This document shows positions 20,501 through 33,076 of a stretch of 64,000 nucleotides of DNA, piece by piece. Origin of the DNA: Symbiodinium natans (Eukaryota; Sar; Dinophyceae; Suessiales; Symbiodiniaceae); NCBI GenBank assembly GCA_905221605.1, contig CAJNDS010002779.1, positions 694,177 through 758,176 on the forward strand. Reading direction: 5' to 3'. The notes beneath the pieces were generated by a model. The model ran no database searches and was not told the DNA's origin. It was given only the letters and a program-made list of their open reading frames with translations. Both the position numbers and the translations under genes were made by a program. Each line of letters begins with the position of its first letter. The first letter of the stretch is position 1.

Positions 20501-22030
20501 ATGCAGGATCGAATCGCGCAGTACCCAGGCAAAGGTTGGTGGCCTTGTTGTCCAGTAGGTGACTCGACATCCTGGTAAACCTTCATCCCGAAATCCTAAA
20601 CCCACCAGGATTTTTTTTGGGGGGAGGGGGGGTTGTTGTCGTTGCTTAGGGTTCCGATGTAGAGCTGTCCCAGCCAATTTTGGTTTGGGTTTTGGGTTTT
20701 GGGATGTTGTGGCTTTTGTCTTTTGAGCGCTGGGGTCTGGAAGTGGGAGTTGCGGATTTGCAAAAGATGTATCAAGGAGGTTGATCGGATGTTTCAATGT
20801 CTGGCCTGAGTTGTAGCCTCTAGACCCTAAACCCTAAACCCTAAACCCTAAACCCTAAACCCTAAACCCTAAACCCTAAACCCTAAACCCTAAACCCTAA
20901 ATCCTAAACCCTAAACCCTAAACCCTAAACCCGAACCTCTGGAGTTCTCGCAACTTCGCCTGCCGCTGCGGAATGTCTTGAGGACGGCAAGCGGCCGATC
21001 CAGCGTTCTGGCAGCTTGGAGTGAGGGTTTAGGGTTTAGGGTTTAGGGTTTAGGGTATAGGGTTTAGGGTTTAGGGTTTAGGGTTTAGGGTTTAGGGTTT
21101 AGGGTTTAGGGAAGTGAAGGGGGGAGGCTATAATATATGGGGGATTGTAGGGGGATTGTAGGGTACAGGGTTTAGTGTTTAGGGTTTAGGCTTTAAGGTT
21201 TAGGGTTTAGGGTTTAGGAATATATACCTCTACACATATACACCTTAATAGGAAATATAGTAGTGTAGGGTTTATGGGCCCCCCTCAATTTTGGGCTTCG
21301 TATGGGGGTTTCCGAAATTAGGGGGTGCCTTATTGGGGTCCTTATTGCTCGTATTTGGGGTCTGTTTTAGGGGTCCCCTGTTCTGGCTATGTCTGTGCAC
21401 AACGCCTACGTCTATGTCTAATGTATATGTATTTGTATATATACATATATGTATATGAATAGATCTGCATGTATGTACTCATTCATGCATGTGCTGGGAT
21501 ATCCTTATATATATACACATATCCACATGTGCAAACCAGTAGAGAAATTTCCTCAAGCTTCAAGAGCATGCTCGAGCATGGTCGAGGGCTCCGACTGGAA
21601 TGAGCTCAGCGATGGGTAGGCTTCGCCTTTGGCACGAACTAGCAAGTAGTATCTAGCTCAGCCCCTTGGCGCGATGAGAAATATGGTAAAAAAACCATGT
21701 TAACCCCCCCCCCCCCACGGCAGCCGGATCCCCCGATAGAGTCCGAGGTCTGGACCTGCTTTTGGCAGCAGAGGAGAGGATGGACGTCCCTCTCTGCCGA
21801 TGATCGGGGCAAAAGGGAGATGATCACCCTTTGACCCACCAAGCAAAGCGTAGAAGGCTAGGCAGACCTGCCGTGCAATTTTTAAACTGGTGCGCGGCAA
21901 AGTTTGAGAGTGGATAGCGATTCTCACACTCACCGACACGCCATCCAGATTTTACCCGTCGCCCCACCCCCCAGGCATTCGCCTTTTGGAGCGGGGCCAG
22001 CATTTAGTCAGCAGCAGAAGGCCGCATGCT
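17570..22030 (+). other. Unresolved stretch after the channel
   Basis: This holds a TTTGGGG/TTTAGGG array (17577-17660), a long pure CCCTAAA block (17987-18098), AT microsatellites (17329-17395, 18660-18710, 21420-21530) and further blocks at 20824-20932 and 21025-21110. Open islands that could be + strand exons include 20936-21024 (LPLRNVLRTASGRSSVLAAW) and 21732-21800 (DRVRGLDLLLAAEERMDVPL). Nothing joins them convincingly. Minus-strand open frames at 18079-18459 and 18680-19038 have no supporting features. Confidence 0.3.
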
Positions 22031-22033
22031 TGA

Positions 22034-22157
22034 AGGTTCATGGTACTTATGAGCCAATTATCGCTGTACTTCTAACCCACTTATAAGGCCCTTAAGTGCC
22101 TTAACAGTACAGTGATAAGTACAGTCAATAATTGGCGAATAAGTACCATGAGCCTCC
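22034..22157. mobile_element. MITE-like family B, copy 2
   Basis: Near-palindromic: AGGTTCATGGTACTTATGAG on the left and AATAAGTACCATGAGCCTCC on the right, with internal CTGTACTT/AAGTACAG arms. Confidence 0.75.
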
Positions 22158-22536
22158 CAGTGTCTCTCAAGCGCTGGCCGTGACGCTGCGAGAGATTCAA
22201 GTGCCTGCAGAAGTTACATGAAGCAGGGTTTATATTACTGTTCTTGGTGAGTGTATATAAGGTTCCTTTTTCATTTTGGTGAGCGTATATACTTGGTGTC
22301 CTTTTGGGGATACAAGAAATATATACCCTACTTCACATGTCAGCAACATCCAGGTAGGCCTTTGGGACAGATTTTAGGTTCCCCCTATCAGGCTGTCACT
22401 TGACCCAAAAAGAGTACCCTTTCTTATTCCGAGGTTGCTCTTGGGTCTAGGGAAGAGAAGGGAAATCACGGAAGCAGATCGCAAAGCTGGAGGCTTAACA
22501 TTTCACCCTGAGCGCCAGGGCCAGGCCCCGGGCGCA

Positions 22537-22608
22537 CACATACATACATACATACATACATACATACATACATTCATACATACATACATACATACATACA
22601 TACATACA

Positions 22609-22640
<32 letters not shown>

Positions 22641-22795
22641 CACTCACACATTGCAGTGTAGACATATACATATACTATATATATACATATATATATATAC
22701 ATACTGTATATATATATATGTATGTATATTCCTATATAGATACAATAATTGTATATATATATATATGTACATACATACATATATGTATATACTAT
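22537..22795. repeat. (CATA)n microsatellite and flanking AT-rich tract
   Basis: About 24 CATA units (22537-22637), then alternating TA/CATATA sequence to 22795. The open frames across it are low complexity on both strands. Confidence 0.95.
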
Positions 22796-22899
22796 AAGAA
22801 AGCGCATTGAACACGTCTTTCCCCCTCCCCCCCCAAATAAACAAATTGACCGAAAATCTGCACACCCGGGTTCTGGAAGCTTTGGAACCTCGCCGCAAG

Positions 22900-23009
22900 G
22901 CTGTGCCACCTCACGCTACTTCCTTCGTGGGGTCCAAGGCCCCCGATTGGTCTACGAATTTGCAAAGCAATGCCGAGGCCAGTTGACGCGTGAGGCTCTT
23001 CTACTATTT
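22900..23009 (+). CDS. Candidate internal exon, unknown gene
   Basis: Starts after GCAAG|G in phase 1 and ends at a GC donor in phase 0. It reads ATSRYFLRGVQGPRLVYEFA and continues KQCRGQLTREALLLF. Both the splice signals and the composition fit the rule seen in the channel. No domain is recognised. Confidence 0.45.
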
Positions 23010-23770
23010 GCTTAGGAACCCCCAAAAAAAGTAGAAGATAAACAACAAATACCCTTCTAAGGAGGAATGTTTTCAAACATTTTGGGGGATTCTCAAACAT
23101 TTTGGGGGATTCTTATAGGAAGTCGTAGTCTTATGGAATTTTTCCACAGCAGAGCTGTTTGGAAAGCAGGGAAGTCTCGCCTGCAGATGGGATCGCTTGC
23201 AATGATTCTGCACCAGCCTACCGGGACGGGCGACTATACCCTATGACCCCGTAAGGCCCTTTAGGTGTGTGTGTATATATACACATATACCCTGCAACCA
23301 CGAAAAAACGGCCCTTTCGCAGGCCGAATAGCCCATCCTGGCTAGGGTGCATGGGACTTCGCTCGTCCACCTCCCCTCACAAGAAAGCCCTACTGTGCAC
23401 TTTGAAAAGCTCCAAACCCTAAACCCTAAACCCTAAACCCTAAACCCTAAACCCTAAACCCTAAACCCTAAACCCTGCGTCAAAGCGCTGATGTCGTGGG
23501 TCGCAGGGCAACCTTCGGCACACGGCAGGATGCACAGAGGGACTGAAGAATCTGTTTATTCTTTTCGGCACAACATGGACTGTTTCTCAAAGAACTTGGT
23601 TACTTGGCCTACTTATACCTTTCAGACTGTTATCAGAAGATGTTCATGGGTCATGTTTCGGACACTTGTCCTCAAAGCTCCCCACCTTCAGCATTGAGAA
23701 ACAGCCATTGGTCAGATGTGCTCATGCCGCAACAACACTCCCAAGCTTTGATTGCGGTGGTCCCAACACC

Positions 23771-23871
23771 TTTGGATGTTCCCCCTTCTACTAACAGCCC
23801 TTAATAGGGATAGCAGTACCCCCTATAAAAATCTCACTAAGGACTGTTAGCATAAGGTGGAACATCCCAAA
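23771..23871. mobile_element. MITE-like family A, copy 5
   Basis: GGATGTTCCCCCTTCTACTA on the left, GTTAGCATAAGGTGGAACATCC on the right, with the same internal GGACTGTTAG arm as the other copies. Confidence 0.75.
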
Positions 23872-24441
23872 CTGTGCCTCCTGGCCTCTGGGCCACCAAG
23901 CAAAGCCGCTGTTGGTGACATGGTCGCACCTCGCACCATGATTGCGCGGAGCTGCTTGACTCGCTAAACTCGAAGGTCTTGACCCCACTTTGGCGCCAGG
24001 CGCGTCGTGAACAGAGAGCGCTGCATCTTGCCTGTTGTAGTATTGGGGTTTAGGGTTTAAAAGGGTTTAAGGGTTTAAGGGTTTAAGGGTTGAAGGGTTG
24101 AACGGTTGAAGGGTTGAAGGGTTGAAGGGTTTAACGGTTTAAGGGTTTAAGGGTTTAAGTGTTTAGGGTTTAGGGATGCTTGTGCGCTGATTCCCCACAC
24201 ACGTTTTTCAATGCCCTTGACACAAGAGGAGGTAACGAAGGCTTGCTTACCGCCCCCCTCCCCCACCCCCACCCCAAAAAAAAGGGGTCAAAGAGGATGT
24301 TGCTGCACCCAGCCTCACCCGGTACCTTCAATCCAAGTCAGCCCAGGGCTTCTCCAAAGCTAATCCTAAACCGTACTTGGTTCAGGGTTTAGGGTTTAGG
24401 GTTTAGGGTTTAGGGTTTAGGGTTTAGGGTTTAGGGTTTAG

Positions 24442-24773
24442 CATGGGAGCATGATGGCGTCGAGCAAGGTCCAAGTGACCTGCCGCAGCGAAATCCAGGC
24501 AGCGTGCTGTCGAATTCAGTGCCGGGTCATCAGGGTCTACTCGTACGAAGTAGCCACACAGCATGTATCCACCAAAACATCGGAAATGCCTTCGGCAACA
24601 GCGTCTGGACAGGCCAAACATGGAGATGTGTTGGGTTCACTGAGGGACCTCCTGGAAAGGGTATGGGCGAGGTACTTTCCGAAGAAGCAGCCCTTCAGGC
24701 CTTAGCAATCTTGGGACCTAACCATAGGCGAGCAGACAAAGAAGAGGCCATTTCCATAAGCAAGAAGGGATAG
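24442..24773 (+). CDS. Candidate terminal exon, unknown gene
   Basis: The long TTTAGGG block ending at 24441 supplies a TTTAG acceptor. Read in phase 1, the exon is open for 109 codons to a TAG at 24773, ending in GEVLSEEAALQALAILGPNH and a basic ISISKKG. A second + frame (from 24451, containing GDVLGSLRDLLERVWARYF) is open for 84 codons, so the frame is not certain. No family is recognised. Confidence 0.4.
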
Positions 24774-25115
24774 GCTACTTCCCTCAAAGCTCCGCCCACC
24801 AGCATCATGCAGCCTGTCCATGAAGCGTGTGGCACGAGAACTTGGAGCTTTTGACCAACATGATTCACCCTCAGGGGCGCACCGAACCTTCTCCTAGAGT
24901 CCAAAAAACTTGACGCCCGAGTCTGCAAGAAAGCTCTCTGCACCCTCGTCCCCAGACTATCACAAGCTGGGTCAAATGCTGGAATCCTCAGCTGCGACTC
25001 CCCCAAACTCCCCCATCCCTGGTCTACTGCTGCACATCTACTGGGAAAATCACAATAGTAGTAGCCATACAGACACGCACGCATCTACACATATATACAT
25101 ATGCATAGAAAGAGA

Positions 25116-25146
<31 letters not shown>

Positions 25147-25594
25147 TGAGTGTGTGAGTGAGTGAGTGAGAGCCACGAGAGACGTGCAAGCAAACACCCA
25201 CACACACACATGAGTACATGTTTTCTTATCTGCTACACACACGGACATATGTTTAGCTGCCACAGTCAAGCCTGGATCGCCCAAGTGTTTTGGTTGCTTT
25301 CGGCTGCCCCAGTACTTAAGTGCTACCGGATTCAGGCTTCTTGCCAACTTTTCAACTCGAGTAGACCAACTCGCAAGGGGTTGCATTGGTTGAGTTGTTC
25401 TCTTCGCGGTACGACTTCGATACCCTGAACTCCCTGAAACCTCAAAAGCACAGAGAAGAGCATCTCTGGCCCAGTACCCTACACCCTAAACCTTAAACCT
25501 TAGACCCTAAACCCTAAACCCTAAACCCTAAACCCTAAACCCTAAACCCTAGACCCTCAACCTTAAGCTGCAGCGTTTTCTAGATTTTCGCCAG

Positions 25595-25687
25595 GACCTC
25601 TTGCGCTCTGCGGCCGTGCGCGGGAAGTCGGCGGAGTTGGTTGCTCCAGCGCTGGGTCTGCCGGCTCGGGCAGCCCAGGAAATTGTG
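25595..25687 (+). CDS. Candidate internal exon, unknown gene
   Basis: After CGCCAG|G it reads DLLRSAAVRGKSAELVAPAL then GLPARAAQEIV, to a GC donor. It may begin 27 nt earlier, since the frame stays open through LQRFLDFRQ. It is alanine- and leucine-rich and probably helical. It might belong to the gene ending at 27614, but the phases require a missing exon in between. Confidence 0.5.
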
Positions 25688-26019
25688 GCTTTAGGGTTTT
25701 GGGTCGTGAATTTTGTGGGCTAATGCCATTAGCATCGAGCGCTGTCTATGAACGGTTCTTCCTTATAAGGGCAGTGGAGATTTCTTAATTTTTGGACGGT
25801 TCTTAGAAGCAGCAAATAGTAGTTTTAGGGCAGTCCTAGAGTACCCCAACGTGGAATTTAACACTAAGACTCATTAACAGTAGTTCAAGCGGTTCAGAGT
25901 TTAGGGTTTAGGGGGTTGTAGGCTATGGCTTCCATGATCTCTGAACTCACAGTTGGTAGGGGTGGATTGCGTTAAGTTGAGGAGCTCATGGCTGCAAGCT
26001 TAGGGTTTCGGTTTGAGGG

Positions 26020-26120
26020 TTGACTTAAGGGGTATAATTTTATTCCCCTATATAACCCCTCTATATACAGTCCCTGTATACCTAAGTAGCCCCCAAATAA
26101 CCCTGAAATAACCCCGAAGG
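26020..26120. mobile_element. MITE-like family H, inverted copy
   Basis: The complement reads GGGTTATTTGGGGGCTACTT then AGGTATACAGGGACTG, as in 32506-32580. Confidence 0.5.
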
Positions 26121-26556
26121 TAACCCCCATGGTATCCCCCCCCCCCCCCCCTGGAATTATTGCATTATTGCCGCTCTGTCCTCTCCCCCCCCCCCCCTCC
26201 CCTGTGGTTCAACCCCCGTCCTGCATGGTATCCACCCGCCACTCCCTGTGGTTCAACCCCCCTCCCTTGTTGTTTTTGCGCCCCCTCCCCTGTAGTTATT
26301 GCTGTTGGGCTTAGGGTTTAGGGTTGAGTCGAGGGGAAGGGTTAGGGTTTAGGTTCCGAGCCTTCAAACCCAAATGGGGGTTTAAGGGTTTAGGGTTTGA
26401 GGGGGCGGGGTCGATTGCGCGGAACGCGAGCGCATATAAGGGTCCCTCCTTTAGACCCTTGGTGGGAGGTTGGAGGGTTGAGGGTTCCAGGGCTCGGATC
26501 GCACGGAATAGCCCTTCCTTCTTGCTTCGGTTTAGGGTTTAGGGTTTAGGCTTTAG

Positions 26557-27614
26557 GTATGCTGGGTTATCTTTGCCTGACATGCGGCATCCCCCAAGAC
26601 ACAGATATGATTTTGAGCACTCAGGCTCATAGAAAGCAGCCCTTAGCTTGGAAGAAGCTTCAACCTTTAATCCCCAACAGTAAGACTCCAATGAAGCCTT
26701 GAACTCTATAAGATCCTGAATTCCTAAGGCCCTATCCTACGACCCTAAAGCCCGAAAAGAAAAAACTGTCACAAGGGACTCAAAGCTTATTTAGAAACAC
26801 CTTTCGCAATCTAAACCGTAAACCCTAAACCCTAAACCCTAAACCCCTAAACCCTGAACCCTGAACCCTAAACCCTAAACCCTAAACCCTAAACCCTAAA
26901 CCCTAAACCCTGAACCCTTGTTGGGCCTCCTTTTCCCCTTCAGGGCCGGGCCCGACTCTGCTGCAGAGCAGCCGGGCTGCGGAAGATCTTCGCTCAGCGG
27001 CCGACCGCAGACAAGGCGCGGCTCGTGGGGTTTAGGGTTTAGGGCCTAAAGGGCTTAGGGCTTAGGGCTTATAAGGGTTAAGGGTTAAGGGTTTAGGGCT
27101 TAGGGCTTAGGGCTTAGGGCTTAGGGCTTAGGGCTTAGGGCTTATAAGGGTTTAGGGTTTAGGGTTGATGGTTGATAGGGTTTAGGGCTTAGGGTTTGCC
27201 GAGTCGCGAATAATTCGGCTGAAGAGTCATGCACGAAGAGAGCAAACGAGCCCCTCCCTTCTCTCCATCGAATATCTCATCCTGCACCGTCCTAGGCAGG
27301 CCAGCCGCCAAAGCCAACTCCTTCAAGGGTTTATCGCGTCAAGTCTTTTTAGAAATGCAGGCCTTGACACCTCGGCGTGCCGGGAGTTCTCGCCGGGGCT
27401 TATGGCTGCCAGCAATATGAATGATCATATTGATGTACTTTCCGTCGGTGCGTCCAGTGTACGTCGACGCCTAACAGGTTGCACCGGCGTCCTTGGAGAG
27501 ACATATCAAGAGCCGTCCTCAGCCGACGATCTCTGGAGCAGAAATCTGCGCAGTATGCAGTACGGACTCAGCTGCGTGGAACAAAACCAAACCGCGAACA
27601 GCAGCTGTACATGA
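26557..27614 (+). CDS. Three phase-consistent exons ending in a stop: C-terminal part of an unknown gene
   Basis: Exon 26557-26679 uses a TTTAG|G acceptor provided by telomere-like repeat. It reads YLCLTCGIPQDTDMILSTQA and ends at a consensus-like A|GTAAG donor. Exon 26944-27029 continues in phase 1 (LLQSSRAAEDLRSAADRRQG). Exon 27300-27614 continues in phase 0 and is open for 104 codons to TGA, including AASNMNDHIDVLSVGASSVR, SADDLWSRNLRSMQYGLSCV and a final ANSSCT. Phases match at both joins. The second intron contains a GCTTAGG variant array. No domain is recognised. The 5' part is unknown. Confidence 0.5.
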
Positions 27615-28599
27615 AACCCTGCGTCGCCAGTGAGTGACACTTCTTGACAGGCCCACCTGATTTGACTCATCCTTACACAGTTCCATGAATCACCACATAA
27701 GCCTGCTGGGTTCACACCAGCGTGCGCCAAGGCTTGGAAGATAGAAAACAAAAGCGGGTGGACGTTGAACTGCATGAGCTGCCACGAAAGTTCAACAGAC
27801 CCACTATCTGCACGAAGAGCTGCCTGTGGCTGCAGGCGCCGCATCAGCATCGCTTTGCATTGCACCTGTGACTAGAGGCACGACGCGCATGTTTTCGCGA
27901 CACGCAACGAGGCAAGCCTCAAAAAGTGGACAGGATATGAGGCGGGAGCACGATTTCGAGTAAGGAACGTGCCCGGGACGCGTATTCGAACGAGGACAGG
28001 GCCGAACACAGCTTCATGACGAGTGCTGAGTATGGGCCTGTAGCCTTTGCTGTCGCTTTGCAGCCTACGTGTTGTCGGTTTAAGGTGTTGGGGCTTTGGC
28101 TCGGGTTTTGGCTTTGGTGTGAAAGTGTAGGCAGCATAGGATTGCACAAATGGAAAATTTCTAAATCCTCAACCAAATTCCTCAACCCTCAACCCAAACC
28201 CTAATCATATGCTTAACAGCAACTTCAGGCTAGCAAGAGATGCCTGAATCGATGCTCAGGTGTTGCCTGCCGAGGCACAGTTTGGCAAGCCGAGGGTCTA
28301 TCGGGTTTGTAGGGTTCGTAGCGTTTCCTTAGTAACTTAGGGTTTAGGGACTCTAGGGTTTAGAGGGTTGTTTTTTTCTGGTTCTGAGGGTCCAGAGTTT
28401 TCCATTTCCGAACCCCACTAGCCCGGTGTTTAGTAACAAGGTTTAGAGGTTACGGCTTGGGGTTTAGGGTTTGTGTTTAGGGCTTGAGAACCTTCCGATG
28501 TTGAGTGCTTCCTGCCCCTGGGACATGGGTTTAAGGGTTTCGGGTCTAGGATTTAGGGGGTTTAAGCTCCATGAACCACCATCCCGAAGCCACACGCAG

Positions 28600-31000
28600 G
28601 CGTGTTGGGGACCCTAAGCCCCCCAAGCCGGAAACCACCAGCCCTGAACCCCATCCTAAACCGACAAAAACTAAGACCACCCCAAAACACTAAACTACCC
28701 CCCGCCCCTAACCCGAGCATTTGGGCATGGTGCATATCGGCCCGAGAACCGGTGTTTGAACGGAACAATGGGCTGCGAGACCGCCCAAACCTTGCCGCCG
28801 CTGGGCACATCTCCCTTCTGGTTCTGGGGTTTAGGGTCTAGGGTTTAGGGTCTAGGGTTTAGGGTTTAGGGTTTAGAGTTTAGGGTTTAGGGTTTAGGGT
28901 TAGGGTAGAACCGCTTTGGCTTTTGGGATAGTTTGTACTTTTCCTTATTTGGGTTCAGAAGGGACCCTAGTTATACACGAATATGTTTCAAAGTGTTTAA
29001 AGGCCATCCCAGAGAACTGCAGGGGCCCGCCTAGGTTTAAAAGACCTGTTCGGGTCTTGGGTATTTACCAACATATGTAGGGGGGTAGCAGCCCTATGGT
29101 ATGTAAGGGGGCTTCGGGGTTCAGGGAAAGAGGCCCCAGACCACGGAATGCTCGCATCTTCACGGAAGCTCGGGGCCGTTGACTTGGAGGTGGAGGGGGG
29201 CGGGGGGGGGGGGGGGTTCTGAGGGGGTGGGAATTGGATTTGTTCAAGGGCTTCTTGGAATTGGGGTTTGGGGTTCCCTCTTTGGCATGAGCCCTGCAAC
29301 GACATCTGAGGTCGCATGGCAGCCGATGACGGATGGTACACCAATGGCGCCTTGAATTGCATATTGATTTTTTCTGTTTTTACATATATATATATACATA
29401 TATAATTACATATATATATATCCTACACTACATACTAAGTAGAATATACATGTAGTATAACATAGCGAGCAACAAATATAGATGTAGAATGCTGCCTTCA
29501 AGGCTCTCATCCGGTGGCCCTAAACCCTCCACAAGATGTCAAGCAGGCTCCTAGGGGTCTGTCGCCCGCAGCCGGCGACTGCCAAAGCCCACAGGGTTTA
29601 GGGTTTAAATTTAGGGTTTAGGGTTTAGGATTTAGGGTTTAGGGTTCGACAGGCCTCAGCCGCCCATCTTTTTAAGGGGAGATGGGAGGTTTCCACCCCC
29701 GAACACCCAACACGTCGCTGAGGGCCTCCGGACCCCAAACCTCAAACCTTCCAGAAGCCTTTCAACTTCAAACCCTATAGGACCCTACAAACCTTAAAGT
29801 GTTAATCCCAAAGCCCTATGCCCTTAAACCCTGAATTAAACTTTCAAAAACCTTAAAAACGCAAAAGCCCCCAAACATATCTTTCAACCTCTGGAAGCCC
29901 TGAGGAAGTCGCTCCTCCTTTTGGGGCACTTCGTCCTCCTCGAGTCGGGACGTGCGGCCTGTCAGGCCTTGCCGCCGGCCCCCCGTTTAGGGTTTCGGGT
30001 TTAGGGCTTAAATCCCTAAACCCTAAACCCTAAACCCCAAACCCTAAACCCTAAACCCCAAACCCTAAACCCTGGCTTAAGAGGATAAGGCCCTCAACCC
30101 GAAAACCCTATGCAATATGTTTCAGAGGGTTGAAGCGACCAACCTGAGGGTTTAGGGTTCGTAGGGTTGTGGACTAGGAGTCTAGGGTTTGGGGTTTAGG
30201 GTTCAGGGTTTGGGGTTTTGTTCGGAACCTCAGCGTGCGTGATTTAAGGAATGTTCAGTAAGCATGGGGTTTTTGGGGGTTCCCTGGGTTCAGGCATGCG
30301 TGGGATATCGCAAAAATCCGCAGCTCAACTGGCCCCAAACCTCCCTGAGACAGGTTCAGGGATTTAGGATACTGGCGGTGGAGGGCTATAGGGCTTAGGG
30401 GGTCTAGGGACTAGGGAGTAGGGTTTAGGTTTTCGGTTGTTTCTGAAGTTACTTTTGAGGAGTAACTACTGCCAGACTGACATGGCTTGGCATTGTCATT
30501 GTGAGGCCTGTTGTGATGCTGACATGGATATGACAGGTAGGACACCAGTTCATGATTGCGATCCAGAATGCGGTTTTGATAGTGACTACGCTGTGGCTGC
30601 TGCTTCTTACGGTGATCACCATCATCATCATGATCGTAGGGCCCAGTCAGAAAGACAGCCGCAGATTCCATGAGACTCAGACCTTCTCAGTTCAACCCTG
30701 AACCCTAATTCCTAAAACCCTAAGCCTAAGCCTATAAACACCAAAGACGGACAGAGTCGTGGCAGGAAGCGCTGGAATTTGTTGGCGCCGACTGGTGTTG
30801 CGATGTGTTGGGAAACTGAGGATACGTACCCTACAACCCGAACCCAAACACCATTGGAAGCGCCAAGCCCTATACACTAAGAGCCTACGAGTGCGCTGAG
30901 CATATTGCGCTCGTGGCAGGGCATCATTGGCCGACACCGGTTCTCAGGCCACCACCACGCGTTCTGATCTGCATGTAAACTCAGTGTGTTCCGAAACCCT
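28600..31000 (+). other. Repeat-rich stretch with several candidate + exons
   Basis: Open islands bounded by AG|G and GC/GT signals: 28735-28815 (AREPVFERNNGLRDRPNLAA), 29905-29965 (KSLLLLGHFVLLESGRAACQ), 30538-30690 (a very hydrophobic VLIVTTLWLLLLTVITIIIM, a possible membrane helix) and 30766-30804 (EALEFVGADWCCD). Their order and phases could not be joined into one protein. AT-rich microsatellite at 29381-29450. Confidence 0.35.
28930..29012. repeat. Dispersed repeat family J, copy 2
   Basis: TTTCCTTATTTGGGTTCAGA then ATATGTTTCAAAGTGTTTAA, parallel to 4565-4660. Confidence 0.45.
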
Positions 31001-31018
31001 CAAACCCAGATGTCCGAT

Positions 31019-31091
31019 AATCTAGGATGATTGGACCCTAAACCCTAAAACCCTAAACCCTGAACCCTAAACCCCAATCTAGGATGACTGG
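31019..31091. repeat. Telomere-like tract bracketed by a 16-bp direct repeat
   Basis: AATCTAGGATGATTGG (31019-31034) and AATCTAGGATGACTGG (31076-31091) enclose about 41 bp of CCCTAAA repeat. The second copy overlaps the start of the candidate exon at 31083. Confidence 0.85.
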
Positions 31092-31220
31092 CTTGCATGG
31101 TGTTTGCCGACTTCAAGGGTTTTGGATGAGGGCTATGTTGTATGGGCTTGGCCATGTAAGAAAAAGGGGCATGTCTTGTTCGATGTGAGGCACAGAATGC
31201 AGGGTTCTCCAATTCTTAGC
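31083..31220 (+). CDS. Candidate internal exon, unknown gene
   Basis: After TCTAG|G it is open for 46 codons, reading DDWLAWCLPTSRVLDEGYVV then WAWPCKKKGHVLFDVRHRM, to a possible GT donor. It is rich in Trp and hydrophobic residues. A further open island follows at 31272-31352 (ARTATLQLEQEMPIHK). No domain is recognised. Confidence 0.45.
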
Positions 31221-32410
31221 GTCTAGGTTTTAGGGTTTAGGGTTTAGGGTTTAGGGTTTATGGCTGCGCAGCTGTGAACTACCGGAATGATTGTGCTCGC
31301 ACTGCGACCCTGCAGCTGGAGCAGGAAATGCCCATCCACAAAACTGTAGCCCCCCAAGCGCGAAATCCAAAGCATCCTAAACCCCAAACGGCCCTGAACT
31401 CGCAACCCTCTCAGGCACCTTAAACCTTAAACCCTAAACCCTAAGCCCTAAGCCCTAAGCCCTAAACCCTAAACCCTAAACCCCAAACCCAAACCCAAAA
31501 TCCTATACAGTACTTTTTCCAGCCAGGGGAGAGCCCGCTCCTCTCGCTTTGGCCACCGATCCGGCCCGGCCCCACTGGGCCAAGCGTCGTGCAACGCACG
31601 AGGCCTCAACAGGGGGGTTGGGGGGTTTAGGGTTTAGGGTTTCGGGTTTAGGGCTAGGATCTAGGTTTTCGGGTTTTGGGCTTTGGGGGTTTATTGGGTT
31701 TTGGGTTTGGGTTTGGGGTTTAGGGCTCCAGGGTTTTCAAGACTCAGGGTCCATGTGCACGGGCGTCTTGCTACTTGGGTATGCTGCGAATATCGGGAAA
31801 TGTGCTGTCTAGAAGTCAGGAATCCCCCGATAGTTGGTGGGATGGCCAGAAGCGGCAGCAGTGCATTGTGGAAGAATGCCCGCCCCAAAAGCCTGGCTGA
31901 GTCGACAGCCCTTTCACCTTTTCAGGGGTTTAGGGTTTAGGGTTTAGGGTTTTAGGGTTTTACGGTTTTAGGGTTTAGGCTATAATTCAATGCTACCGAA
32001 ATTGAAGAGGTTAACTTTCTTTGGGGGGCCAGGGTACTGTCAGTCACTAGACTGGAAGTCATCTGTCGAGGTCTGCGATGCCTTGCTCCTTGCACCCTCA
32101 GAGGGTTTAGGGTTTATGGCTTAGGGCTTAGGGCTTAGGGTTTAGGCACTGGCTCCCCACCCTGACAGCAAACACACAACACTGATCCCCAAACCCCCAC
32201 CTAAACCCCCAAACGACCCATCCTCACTACCATACACTTTGACTCGTGCGGGGCCGGGGACAGTACAAACCCGAACCCTAAGTCGGAAATACCAGGGTTT
32301 GTCTCGGGTATAGGGTTTAGGGTTTAGGGTATAGAGTTTAGGGTTTGGGATTTAGGGTTTAGGGTACCCCTGACATGTAAATCTCCAAGCTGCTTAAGCC
32401 CATACGCCAG

Positions 32411-32504
32411 GCTGTCACAGTCCGCCCTCGATCCGAGGGCAGCATTCATGGGCAGTAGCGACTCCGTGGTCTACAAGGACCCTATGTTATCTATGTTCAG
32501 GAAC
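32411..32504 (+). CDS. Candidate internal exon, unknown gene
   Basis: After GCCAG|G in phase 2 it reads LSQSALDPRAAFMGSSDSVV then YKDPMLSMFRNG, ending where a family H element begins. The donor is not resolved. Confidence 0.45.
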
Positions 32505-32505
32505 G

Positions 32506-32580
32506 GAGGGAGGGACCCTTATAAGGGAACTCAGGGGTTATTTGGGGGTTATTTAGGGGCTACTTAGGTGTATAGGGACT
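32506..32580. mobile_element. MITE-like family H, copy 2
   Basis: Starts GAGGGACCCTTATAAGGG, the same terminal sequence as the element inserted in transporter copy 2 at 61012. It continues GGGTTATTTAGGGGCTACTT. Confidence 0.6.
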
Positions 32581-32588
32581 ATACTTGC

Positions 32589-32722
32589 AGGTTGATGTTG
32601 CTTATTAACCAACTATAGCTGTACTTAGAACTGTACTTATGACAATATTAGACCACTTAAGGGCCTTATCAGTGGGTTATAAGTACAGTTGTAATTGGCT
32701 AATAAGTACCATGAACCTCCAC
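32589..32722. mobile_element. MITE-like family B, copy 3
   Basis: AGGTTGATGTTGCTTATTAACC and the facing GGCTAATAAGTACCATGAACCT, with internal CTGTACTT/AAGTACAG. Confidence 0.75.
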
Positions 32723-33076
32723 GTATGACCTGACGACATGATTCTCTACGATCTTAGGGGTACCTTATTGGGGTCCTTATTATAATGGAATCCTACTCTT
32801 TGGGGGTCTACTTCCCGGGTCCCCTATTTTCGTAAACCCCACATCTACTCTGGTGTCTTGGACCTTTGGGCTTAGGTGTTTGGGTGTTGAGCTTAGGATT
32901 CGTGGTTTTGGCTACTCCTAACATGCTGGTCCCCTCTGGTTGGAATGCTGACTGCTCGGTTTGAGATTTGCCAAGTTGCACAAGCAAGAGACACTTCAAT
33001 ACTCGCCTCAGCTCGGGCCGTAGCGCGAGCTGTTGCACTTGTCATTGACTGAAGAACGTTTGATCGCATACTTCTC

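Noticed and set aside
20666-20690. AGCCAATTTTGG resembling the spliced leader
   Set aside because: The match stops after the core, no gene start follows, and the surroundings are TTTGGG repeat.
27506-27865. A 119-codon minus-strand frame with a plausible composition
   Set aside because: It overlaps the well-supported + terminal exon 27300-27614 in antisense. It remains possible for its 3' half but has no support.
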